A stretch of DNA of 64,000 nucleotides from Armatimonadota bacterium. GTDB taxonomy: Bacteria; Armatimonadota; HRBIN16. Numbering within the stretch: the stretch's first letter is position 1; each line of letters starts with the position of its first letter. The translations under genes were made by a program, and so were the position numbers. The stretch lies in contig BPGT01000002.1 of NCBI GenBank assembly GCA_026003175.1, positions 124,001 to 188,000 on the forward strand, written 5' to 3'. Under the pieces are notes generated by a model. The model was given only the letters and a program-made list of their open reading frames with translations. It did no database searches and was not told the origin of the DNA. This document shows, one piece after another, positions 18,137 to 26,109 of the stretch.

Positions 18137-18535
18137 ATGCGACAGCACGTGTTCGCTTTTGTAGTGGCACTGGCGGTGTGGGGAGCAACATCGTGGGCTG
18201 TCACGAACCTGCATCCCGCACTTGCCGACGACTCCTCGGCCCTGTTCCACAAATGCGAACAAGTTGTTGGCGACACTATTCTGGCGAGGAGTTGCTACCC
18301 GTACCCGCCACCTCCCGGGTCATACATGTGTGGAGGCTATTGCTCCCGATGGGAAGTGGACACCTACCGTTGTCGTGGTCTCGCGTTGCAATGGCGTTGT
18401 ACCGAGACATTGCAGACGCTACCTGCGGATTGGTTCCTTGGCTACTGCGGACAGAATCCCCCGACTTGCCACGAGTGTAGTGCCCCATGGATATGGCAGG
18501 GTATACAATGGATACCGGCTTGGCGGTGCAGCTGA
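18137..18535 (+). CDS. cassette 5: secreted cysteine-rich protein
   Basis: 132 residues. Invariant MRQHVFAFVVALAVW and a signal peptide ending near HPALA. Ten cysteines in the mature part: CGGYC as the C-x3-C, CHEC followed by SAPWIW, and a near C-terminal cysteine. 'TYRCRGLALQWRCTE' parallels 'TYRCKPGGLLDYCTE' of cassette 2, evidence of common descent despite divergence. Unlike the others, it is separated from its partner by about 180 bp that contain a T6 run and a G6 run but no gene I can support. Confidence 0.82.
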   Translation: MRQHVFAFVVALAVWGATSWAVTNLHPALADDSSALFHKCEQVVGDTILARSCYPYPPPPGSYMCGGYCSRWEVDTYRCRGLALQWRCTETLQTLPADWFLGYCGQNPPTCHECSAPWIWQGIQWIPAWRCS

Positions 18536-18713
18536 GGGGGGAATCTGGTATGCAGCTACGGTTTCGGGTAGTGTACTAATTCGATTCTTTTTTGTTCGCC
18601 GTCGTGGGGGGCGAGTGGGGTAAAAAAAAGCGTAAGACCGCCTCGTCGCCTGCACATAGTCCAGCTGATACAGTAGGAGGCAGTGAGTAACTTACATGGG
18701 GAGGAACTCGGTC

Positions 18714-19994
18714 ATGATTATCAGTATCCTATTGTTGTACCTCTTCGTGTGGGTAGCGGCAGATTCCCGTTTGGAAGCACAACAGGTTCCAGACAGCCTT
18801 CGCAAAGCATGGGTAGAACGTGCTACCCATATGGACAAGGTGCGGATTTCGTGGCATTTCAACGTTCATCGACGTCCTCGTCTTACCCCGCAACAGAAAT
18901 CGGGTATCGAGCAGCAAAACCTCCAGATGGCGATGGAGATGGCTCGGAAGGAGCTTACGAGGCAAGGCGTGCGACAGGATGCTATCGAGAAGCAGGCGCG
19001 GGAGTTCGCGATGGCTTTCGTTGCCTCAGGTTTGCCCCGTGAGTATACTTTTGGAGGGAATCTTGTGGTATCGCGTTATGGGGACGCAGTGTTTGTGCGC
19101 GTGCAGGAGCCCGCGACGAGCGCGTCGGGCGTCGAGAGCATTCTGTGGGAAGTTTTGTATGATACCAACTTGGTGATAGCGGCTCCCCAGAGCTGGAGCT
19201 TTGGTCAACGCAGCTATACGGTTACCAATCTCATCAAACCTCAGCGCGAGGGCGTGGGCGTGCCTTGGGTTCGAGTCTGGAAAAGCGAACCCCCCACCTA
19301 TCTGCGCAGACTTTCTCGGTTTCCTCTCTTCATCACACCGGAACTGCTGGTACTTCTTAGCGGTGTCTCGCCTGAACAGATGTATGGGGGACGCTGGACA
19401 TTGGAGCGTGAGAGCGCAGAAGAATGGGTGCTCCGCCAGCGGGTGACGGAAGGCGACCTTGCGCCTTTCACCGTGAGGATAGGGATACTCAAGTCACGGG
19501 GTGGAGCACCATCGTGGGCGGAAGTAGCACAGGAACGAGGAACCTATCGGGAAGTGTACCGCGTCACGTCGTGGAAACAACCGTTTCAGGATGTATGGAT
19601 GGCAGAGGGTGTCGTGGATACCCGCACCAGCGACATTTTCGAGGACCGCCGAATCTGGAAGTGGAAGCAGATAGGACTCCTCTCTCAAGAGAAAAAGCCA
19701 ATCCCATACATTCCGCAGGGGATGCCTGTAGCAGATTACCGTTTGCTGGGAGCGTCTGCCACTCTGGAGGATATGTCCAAACAGCGAGACGCTATGGTTG
19801 GCTACGAGTGGAGAGGCTATCTGCTCAGCGAGCACGAATTGCGCCAGATGCTCGCCCGGCAAGCAGGAGGACAGAGTGTCAGTACGCAACGGTTAGCGAT
19901 TTTATGGCGATTTCTACCACCGCTTTTACTCATCACCATCGGTGTCCTCTGGTACTGGCGGTTAAAGCGGGTGAAAAGGCACAGGGCGGGGTGA
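18714..19994 (+). CDS. cassette 5: partner membrane protein
   Basis: 426 residues from the ATG at 18714, chosen because GGGGAGGA ends 8 nt before it; the in-frame ATG at 18696 has its Shine-Dalgarno 15 nt away. Signal peptide to about RLEAQQ, then 'VRISWHFNV', a charged helical insert (~45-95) absent from the other partners, 'LLSGVSPEQMY' for the G-x-NPL motif, and a C-terminal helix 'PPLLLITIGVLWYW' with a basic end RLKRVKRHR. The constant tail is present but diverged. Its TGA overlaps the GTG of the next gene, so cassette 5 probably shares a transcript with the O-antigen ligase-like gene. Confidence 0.78.
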   Translation: MIISILLLYLFVWVAADSRLEAQQVPDSLRKAWVERATHMDKVRISWHFNVHRRPRLTPQQKSGIEQQNLQMAMEMARKELTRQGVRQDAIEKQAREFAMAFVASGLPREYTFGGNLVVSRYGDAVFVRVQEPATSASGVESILWEVLYDTNLVIAAPQSWSFGQRSYTVTNLIKPQREGVGVPWVRVWKSEPPTYLRRLSRFPLFITPELLVLLSGVSPEQMYGGRWTLERESAEEWVLRQRVTEGDLAPFTVRIGILKSRGGAPSWAEVAQERGTYREVYRVTSWKQPFQDVWMAEGVVDTRTSDIFEDRRIWKWKQIGLLSQEKKPIPYIPQGMPVADYRLLGASATLEDMSKQRDAMVGYEWRGYLLSEHELRQMLARQAGGQSVSTQRLAILWRFLPPLLLITIGVLWYWRLKRVKRHRAG

Positions 19995-21200
19995 TAGTGA
20001 GAGCGTGGAACATTGTGCGGTGGCTCGTCGCCTTCTGGCTGCTGGTGGGATATACTCTGCCTCACACCTGGTGGCAGAGGTACTCGGCGGAAGCGCTGGT
20101 GCGTAGAGCACTGGAGGATGCGCCGCCGCTCACCGCCTTGCTGGTCGGCGCTGGAATATTCGCGGTGGCGTGGTGGACGTTCGCTCGCGACGCACGTCTG
20201 GAACGCTGGGCGAGCCTACTATGGTTGTTGCTGCTGGTACTGGCAAGCGGTTATCTGTTTGACCCGATTGGGCGTGGGTATGCGGGTACAGGGTATCTCC
20301 GATGTGCGTGGGTGCTGTGCCTGTTGAGCGCAGGAACCTTATGCGCACGCTTGCTGACGCCTGTGGAGCTGATGGCAATGGTGGTCACGCTGGCGGTCGT
20401 GCAAGCGGGCTACACACTGACCACCTTCGCGATGGGACAGAACCTGTTCCACACCCATCGTTTGGCGAGGGCAGGGGGGTACCTTCGGCACACCGGTGCA
20501 TGTGTATACGATGATGTTGCTTGCGCTGCCGATGTGCCTTGCGCTCATGTGTCGGTTGCGCTATGATAGGATGCGGGTAGCACTGGGAGCAGCGGCAGCG
20601 ATCATGGTAGCCGCCCTGTGGGTGACCTACTCGCGTTCGGCGTGGTTGGCGGTCAGCGTAGCGATACCGATGGTGGTGTACGCGTTGTGGGCACGAAAAC
20701 GCCTGGCGATAGCGCTGGGAGTGGCTTTGTGGATACTCCTTGGGGGTATGTACGCTTTACGCTTGGAGAGCAGTGCCCCGCTCGGCGACACCACAGCACA
20801 AACGCGGGTAGACATCTGGCGCATGGGCTGGCAGACGTTCGTGCAGAACTGGCTGTGGGGTGTAGGGGTGGACAACGTGCGCCTGCGCTATACCTCTACC
20901 TGGCGGGGCTATGCTGTCAGCACGTGGTACGGCGCGCCGGAGAACCAGCTGCTGCTCTGGCTGTGCGAGCGCGGGATATGGGGTGGTCTCTTCGCCCTCG
21001 CGCTGGTGATGGCGTTCGTGCAACGATGGCGTCAGTGCCAACCGGTGTACCGCTGGGGATTGGGCAGCGCGCTGCTCGCGATAGGCGTGCTGGGCATGTT
21101 CCAATCGGTGTTCGGCAGGGTGGAAGAGAGTGTGGAGACGGTGCTGGTGAACGCGATATGGGCGTCAATGCTCCGAGAGGAGGTCGTGAGCGATGCATAG
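19991..21200 (+). CDS. O-antigen ligase/polymerase-like membrane protein, frameshifted
   Basis: Two frames together encode about 400 residues with ten or so membrane helices. The first runs from GTG 19991 to about 20475 and the second from about 20480 to 21200. Removing one G from G6 at 20474-20479 joins them as 'RAGGTFGTPVHVYTMM', the GTFG-x-P motif of O-antigen ligases (Wzy_C family). The second half has 'TYSRSAWLA' and 'GVGVDNVRLRY', the usual family motifs that include the catalytic loop region. Role: transfer or polymerisation of lipid-linked glycans at the outer face of the inner membrane. It overlaps the cassette 5 partner and the pseudopilin downstream. Confidence 0.8.
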
Positions 21201-21717
21201 GCAACGGGCGTTCTCTTTACCGGAGATGCTGATTGTGGTGGGCATCATCTGGCTGCTGGCTGCGTTAGTGTTTCCCGTGTTCAGCGAGGCACGCAAACGC
21301 AGCTATGAGACGGAATGCGCATCGCACCTGCGCCAAATCGGTATGGCGATCCAGATGTATCTTAGCGACTACGATGACGAGTATCCGTTGCGTTTGCTTT
21401 CGCTCGTACCCGGATATGTTTCACATCAGGGCATTTTCTTATGCAGATTAGACCAGTTTGAGGGCAAGGCAGAACCCGGGCGGTACTGGGTTTCGCCGGG
21501 GACCAGCTACTTCTATCTGGGCGATGTGGACTACGGCATCGACTACTTCCGAAGCATTGGAGAGTATGACCCCACCTTTCCGCCGTGGGCGGTATACATT
21601 CGCACTATGCCCGCTTCCGAGGCGAAGGTGGTATCGGACAGCTGGCATCGCTTCCCCGAGATGACCTTGCGCCTGTACGCGGACGGACATGTGAAGATGG
21701 AGCCGTCAAGTAAATAA
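21193..21717 (+). CDS. pseudopilin-like protein with class III signal
   Basis: 174 residues. 'QRAFSLPEMLIVVGIIWLLAALVFPVF' at the start is a prepilin signal (cleavage after the A, E at +5), followed by 'SEARKRSYETECASHLRQIGMAIQMYLSDYDDEYPL', typical of the Armatimonadota/Planctomycetota pilin-like family (quoted in parts by motif). C-terminus has 'RLYADGHVKM', a variant of the H-x9-DG motif with wider spacing. Overlaps the O-antigen ligase stop by 8 bp and ends just before a terminator, so it closes this operon. Possibly linked to glycan-decorated surface structures. Confidence 0.82.
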   Translation: MHRQRAFSLPEMLIVVGIIWLLAALVFPVFSEARKRSYETECASHLRQIGMAIQMYLSDYDDEYPLRLLSLVPGYVSHQGIFLCRLDQFEGKAEPGRYWVSPGTSYFYLGDVDYGIDYFRSIGEYDPTFPPWAVYIRTMPASEAKVVSDSWHRFPEMTLRLYADGHVKMEPSSK

Positions 21718-21742
21718 CCCCTCTCCCCAAGTGGGAGAGGGG
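21718..21742. terminator. hairpin between convergent genes
   Basis: CCCCTCTCCC pairs with GGGAGAGGGG, 5-nt loop, followed by TCTGGTGAGGGTT. It lies between two converging stops and resembles the second hairpin of the double-hairpin repeats found elsewhere in the window. Confidence 0.65.
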
Positions 21743-21753
21743 TCTGGTGAGGG

Positions 21754-23304
21754 TTATCTCCTTTGCCGTGTCACGCCTGCCCAGTCGTCCGTGCGGAAGG
21801 GCGAGGCAGGAAGCCCTGCCCGGTTATACAGGTTGCACACTGGATTATCCGCCCATGCATAGCGTACCGCTACCGGTTCCGGCACATGGGGACTGTGGAC
21901 GACTACCGTATTGCCGTCGATACGTGCCTCCGCCCACACGAACTTGCGGTCTGCCCCAGCGATGGCGAAGCCTTTGAGCGGTTCGCCATTTGGTGTCATC
22001 AGCCCGCCATCCACGTGTTTGAAGTAGAGGCGGATGGCGTTGCCTTCGCGCTTCATGCGTTCGTAGATGGGACCGGAATACACCACCTTCTTACCGTAGG
22101 CGATTGCCAGTGCGTTCAGGGCAAGGCGTTTGCCCACGTCCTGCTTGTTGCGCGGGTGGATGTCGTTGGCGTCACCGATGTCGATGGCAACCGCCATACC
22201 CGTTTTGGGCAGGGCGAGAGCCATTGTCTGCGCCTCACGCAGCTCCGCCCATGCGCTCTCGCCTGGCTCAGGCTTGACCGCCATGAAGTTGGCCAGCTGC
22301 ACGAAGAGGAACGGGAAATCTCCCTGCGCCCATGCCTCACGCCAGTCCTGAATCATGGCGGGGAACAGAGTGCGGTACTCGTAGGCTCTGCTTGCGTTTG
22401 ACTCGCCCTGATACCAGATAGCGCCCTGAATGGCGTATGGCACGATGGGGGCAATCATACCGTTAAACAGCCCGGAGGGCTTCCACGGATTGGTACGCGG
22501 GTCTTGCGGCGGGTCAGGCTTCTTCGGTTCGGGTTTTCCCTCGGCTCGCGCCTGCGCCGCTGCCTTCTCCCACTCCGCCAGTTGCTTCTGATAGTTCTCC
22601 AACGCTTGCGGGTAGTTCATCTCGGCGCGTCGCCAGTTCTCCAGCAAGTAACGCAGGGATGGGTGCGCCATCAACGTTGGCTTGCTGGTCCACGATTCGG
22701 CAGGCGTGCCGCCCCATGCGGATTGGATCATGCCCACAGGAACCTTCAGAGCCTTGTGTAACTCCCGCGCGAAGAAATAACCCACTGCCGAGAAATTGCG
22801 CACCGTTTCGGGCGTGCAGGGTTGCCAAGCCCCTCCGTTCAGGTCTTTCAGAGGTCGGTCGGAAACTGCTTTGGGCACCATGAAGAGGCGAATCTGCGGG
22901 TAGTTTGCCTGCGCTATCTCCTGCTCAGCGTTGTTGGACAGCGCGACGGGCCATTCCATGTTGGACTGCCCCGAACATATCCACACCTCGCCCACCAGCA
23001 CGTCATGGAGCACTACCGTGTTGTTGCCTTGCACGGTCATCTGGAAAGGACCGCCTGCGGGCATCGGCTTCAGCATGACGCGCCATTCACCGTTGTCGTT
23101 GGCAACGGTGCTCGCCTTTTGCCCACGAAACTCTACCGTAACCTTCTCGCCCGGCTCGGCAGTGCCCCATACAGGCACAGGTTTGCCTCGTTGTAACACC
23201 GCATGGTCGCTGAAGATGTGTGCTAAACGCACGTCGGCGACTGCGCTGACCGCCAGAAGCAGCCAGCAGATCATAATACACACCCGGATGCTTCGTAAAC
23301 GCAT
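21754..23304 (-). CDS. secreted sialate O-acetylesterase-like esterase
   Basis: 516 residues, typical for the family. Signal peptide to about SAVA, an N-terminal beta domain ('IFSDHAVLQRGKPVPVWG'), and the SASA/GDSL catalytic Ser block 'WICSGQSNMEWP' near residue 112. 'GGTPAESWTSKPTL', 'IWYQGESNASRAYEYR' and a C-terminal 'DANDIHPRNKQDVGKRLA' hold the His of the catalytic triad. It removes O-acetyl groups from sialic acid or from plant-type acetylated polysaccharides in the periplasm/outside. The gene follows the large secreted protein by 10 bp, behind AAGGAGG. Confidence 0.92.
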   Translation of the reverse strand: MRLRSIRVCIMICWLLLAVSAVADVRLAHIFSDHAVLQRGKPVPVWGTAEPGEKVTVEFRGQKASTVANDNGEWRVMLKPMPAGGPFQMTVQGNNTVVLHDVLVGEVWICSGQSNMEWPVALSNNAEQEIAQANYPQIRLFMVPKAVSDRPLKDLNGGAWQPCTPETVRNFSAVGYFFARELHKALKVPVGMIQSAWGGTPAESWTSKPTLMAHPSLRYLLENWRRAEMNYPQALENYQKQLAEWEKAAAQARAEGKPEPKKPDPPQDPRTNPWKPSGLFNGMIAPIVPYAIQGAIWYQGESNASRAYEYRTLFPAMIQDWREAWAQGDFPFLFVQLANFMAVKPEPGESAWAELREAQTMALALPKTGMAVAIDIGDANDIHPRNKQDVGKRLALNALAIAYGKKVVYSGPIYERMKREGNAIRLYFKHVDGGLMTPNGEPLKGFAIAGADRKFVWAEARIDGNTVVVHSPHVPEPVAVRYAWADNPVCNLYNRAGLPASPFRTDDWAGVTRQRR

Positions 23305-23314
23305 GTTGACCTCC

Positions 23315-26002
23315 TTAGCGAAGAGTAACTTCCACTTCTACCTCTCCCTGTACCTGCAGTATCAAGTTTCCACCCTCCTGCAGATACTGGTGCGGGCTGG
23401 CGAAGGTAATAGGGTGACCATTGAGCCTCACCTGCGGTTGTTTCGCCAGCCCGTTTATCAGCAAATGGTACGGTCTATCTATCCAGCTTTTGACATGAAA
23501 CCTGCACAAACCTTTTCGATCGGCAATGACCGTTATCGTGCCGGGCGCATGCACAGTCACCCCGCTATGGCGCAGCACCCGATAGTCATACACCACAGGC
23601 AGATTGTACAGTCGCATTGCGTTCGCCTGCACGGTGCCAGGGTTAATCGCCGGTCCGTCGCTGCGTTGCTCGCGCAGATGGTAGAAGTCAGGTAGACATC
23701 CTTGTCGTTCGGGATCGTTCTGTTTCCAGGTGTGCTGGATACCGGCGGCAGTGATGCCGTCGGCGATGTGCTTCCAGTGCGCTTTGGGCTCCAAACGCGC
23801 TAGCCAGTAGAGAGCGTCTGCATATACCAGTCCACACCACTGCACGGGCTGCCCGAACCAGATGGGTGCCTGCCAGTTGGTGGCTCCTAACACAGCGATG
23901 GTGCTGTACGGTCCCACCGGCTGTCCCGTCGGGTTGATGAGATAGGGGAAGGGTACTCCTGTCCATGCCCAGTAGCGCGCCCGGCGTAGGAACTCGGGGT
24001 TGCCGGTCAGCTCGTAGCCAATGACGTATGCCTTTACAATATGCGCAGAAGCCAGAATATCCGGTGTATGCAGAGGTACCTCCCACGTCTGTGCTCCACG
24101 CGGTACGGTGTTGTCGAATCGCTGGAATTGTTCCAACCGGCGTATCGCTTCCGCAATCAGCTGCTTGTCGCCACTATACAATGCCATTTCCAGCAGGCGC
24201 ACCAGAACCGCCGCGGTCAGCCCGTTTGCGGTGCGCTCCCAGTGGGTGCGAGCGTAGTCGGGACCACCCGGGCGCGGGTTGTAGGGCACTGTACCATCCG
24301 GCTGAAACGAGCGCAGCAGGTCTCGTCCACTATTGCGAGCGGCTTCAATGCTTTCGGGTACCGCGCCATATACCAGAGACACCACGGGGAACGCCACATG
24401 TGATACGCGGCTGAACAGATACTGCTCCTTTGGCACGACGGCGATGGCTTCCTGAGCTGCCTGCCGGAGCCGGCGGGCGATTTCACCATCCCGGATGTGC
24501 GCCGCAATCCATTCCATCCATATGGCGGCGTCCGCTGCCGGTTGAGCACCAAAGCCGGGCCAGTAGGCATGGCGGTAAAGGTTGCCTTCCCGTATCTTCG
24601 AATCCAGCCACCCTGCAGCCGCCAGCCTGAGGTATGCCTGTGCATCCAGCCCGGTGTTAGGCAAAGGAGGTAATCCTCTCAGGCGCACGTATTGTTGCAC
24701 CGCCGGAATCACCGTATCGCCTTCACCGCCGATGATGGTGGCATCCAGCACCAGCGGTGTGTTTGCCGTTAACGTTTCGGGAAAGTAGGGGAGCAGATTG
24801 CCTTCCTCGCGATTGTCGCCATTGGAACCGGGATAGAACACGCCCATCACATGTCCACCGGAGCCGAAGAGGCGGTCTGGCGAGTCAAACAGCGCGCTGA
24901 AATGGTTCGCCGGTTGCCAGATAAGACCAACATACCGTCCCTGAGCCTGCACCACCATCAGTGGGGCGGTGATTTTGAGCGTATCAGGAACCTGCCGTTT
25001 GGATGCGGGACCGATAATGTCCGCTTCGGAGCTGCTCGGCTCGTTCTCCAGATACTCTAACCCTGCGAACAAAGCTTGTCCTTTCTCGCCACCGAAGGAA
25101 CCAGCGCCTGGGAAGAGCACCAGCATCGGCAGGAAGTACACCTGTCGATCGCGGTCTACAGTCACTACCGTGCGCACATCTATCGCGTCTTTGTGCATGG
25201 ATGGGGTGAAGACCTGCTCGATCTTCCACTTTGCGCCGTCCGGGTCGTTGAAGGTGTACGTCATTTGAACCCCATGACGCTCTTTCTGTGAGGTCACGGT
25301 GACTACCTTATCCAGAGAGAGCCAGCGTACCGCATTGTCCGCCTCATAACACAGCTGCGCTGTATTCCATCCGACTGCCATGGGGTGGCTCTTCACGGCT
25401 ACCTGCAGCGTACCCGCGCGCTCGGGGTGGAAGGACACGCGCAGCATACCGGAGGTGACTGATGGAGCGTCTCGTGGTAGAGGTTCCGGGGCTGGAGGTT
25501 GCCACTGTGGCGGGGAAGGCGTGACGCGCGGTGTGAAGCGTATGTATGCGATGGTACACTTACCGGCAGTGCCCGGTGGGTCAATCCTTATCCACGAGCG
25601 TGGTCCCAGCGCAGGCAGAGGCATCCTCAACGTGACCCAGTCGGTAGTGCTCACAAAACGGCGTGCGGAACGTTCTTCTGAACTGCCCTGTCCTGCGCGG
25701 GCGTAGAATATTTGGAGCATGCCCGTTTGCTCGCTCTTCAGGCGAATCTCTAACCAGAGCGGAATGTTTTCGGGAAACTCGCGCACGGGACCATGTGTGT
25801 AAGGATCATACCCGCTGATTTCAATCACCATGCCCTCTGGCGAGTGGCTGATGCGGGAGATATGGTGCGTCGGTTGCCATTCGGCAACGGTTTCGGGACG
25901 AGTGAAATCGAAGGACGGCAATTCTTGCGGGGATTGTGCGGAGCACGCTACGCATAACAGTGCGCCCGCAATGCACAGGGAGATGCCTGAAAACAGCGTC
26001 AT
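23315..26002 (-). CDS. large secreted protein, probable carbohydrate-active (alpha/alpha barrel)
   Basis: 895 residues with a signal peptide (hydrophobic to about CSAQ). A beta-sandwich lies at ~30-165 ('LWLEIRLKSEQTGMLQIFY', 'WIRIDPPGTAGKCTIAYIRF'), resembling the carbohydrate-binding domains of secreted enzymes. A second beta-rich part follows to ~430. A helical region at ~440-780 contains repeated Trp-rich segments ('GFGAQPAADAAIWMEWIAAHI', 'WAWTGVPFPYLINP') like an (alpha/alpha) toroid, and a small beta domain closes it. I recognise no catalytic motif. Same operon as the sialate O-acetylesterase, so probably part of a polysaccharide-deacetylating and -degrading pair. Confidence 0.75.
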   Translation of the reverse strand: MTLFSGISLCIAGALLCVACSAQSPQELPSFDFTRPETVAEWQPTHHISRISHSPEGMVIEISGYDPYTHGPVREFPENIPLWLEIRLKSEQTGMLQIFYARAGQGSSEERSARRFVSTTDWVTLRMPLPALGPRSWIRIDPPGTAGKCTIAYIRFTPRVTPSPPQWQPPAPEPLPRDAPSVTSGMLRVSFHPERAGTLQVAVKSHPMAVGWNTAQLCYEADNAVRWLSLDKVVTVTSQKERHGVQMTYTFNDPDGAKWKIEQVFTPSMHKDAIDVRTVVTVDRDRQVYFLPMLVLFPGAGSFGGEKGQALFAGLEYLENEPSSSEADIIGPASKRQVPDTLKITAPLMVVQAQGRYVGLIWQPANHFSALFDSPDRLFGSGGHVMGVFYPGSNGDNREEGNLLPYFPETLTANTPLVLDATIIGGEGDTVIPAVQQYVRLRGLPPLPNTGLDAQAYLRLAAAGWLDSKIREGNLYRHAYWPGFGAQPAADAAIWMEWIAAHIRDGEIARRLRQAAQEAIAVVPKEQYLFSRVSHVAFPVVSLVYGAVPESIEAARNSGRDLLRSFQPDGTVPYNPRPGGPDYARTHWERTANGLTAAVLVRLLEMALYSGDKQLIAEAIRRLEQFQRFDNTVPRGAQTWEVPLHTPDILASAHIVKAYVIGYELTGNPEFLRRARYWAWTGVPFPYLINPTGQPVGPYSTIAVLGATNWQAPIWFGQPVQWCGLVYADALYWLARLEPKAHWKHIADGITAAGIQHTWKQNDPERQGCLPDFYHLREQRSDGPAINPGTVQANAMRLYNLPVVYDYRVLRHSGVTVHAPGTITVIADRKGLCRFHVKSWIDRPYHLLINGLAKQPQVRLNGHPITFASPHQYLQEGGNLILQVQGEVEVEVTLR

Positions 26003-26109
26003 TACTGGACTCCTCCTCTTGCATATTCAAATTTCAAGCAAACGTTCTGATGTGGGCGACCAAGGCGGAGCATGGCCTTCCAGAAGGTCGGGTTCGGCAC
26101 GCTATAGCC

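Noticed and set aside
10673-18535. Lantibiotic-like RiPP precursors for the five Cys-rich proteins
   Set aside because: The constant leader is a Sec signal peptide, mature parts are 90-130 residues and no modification enzyme is encoded nearby.
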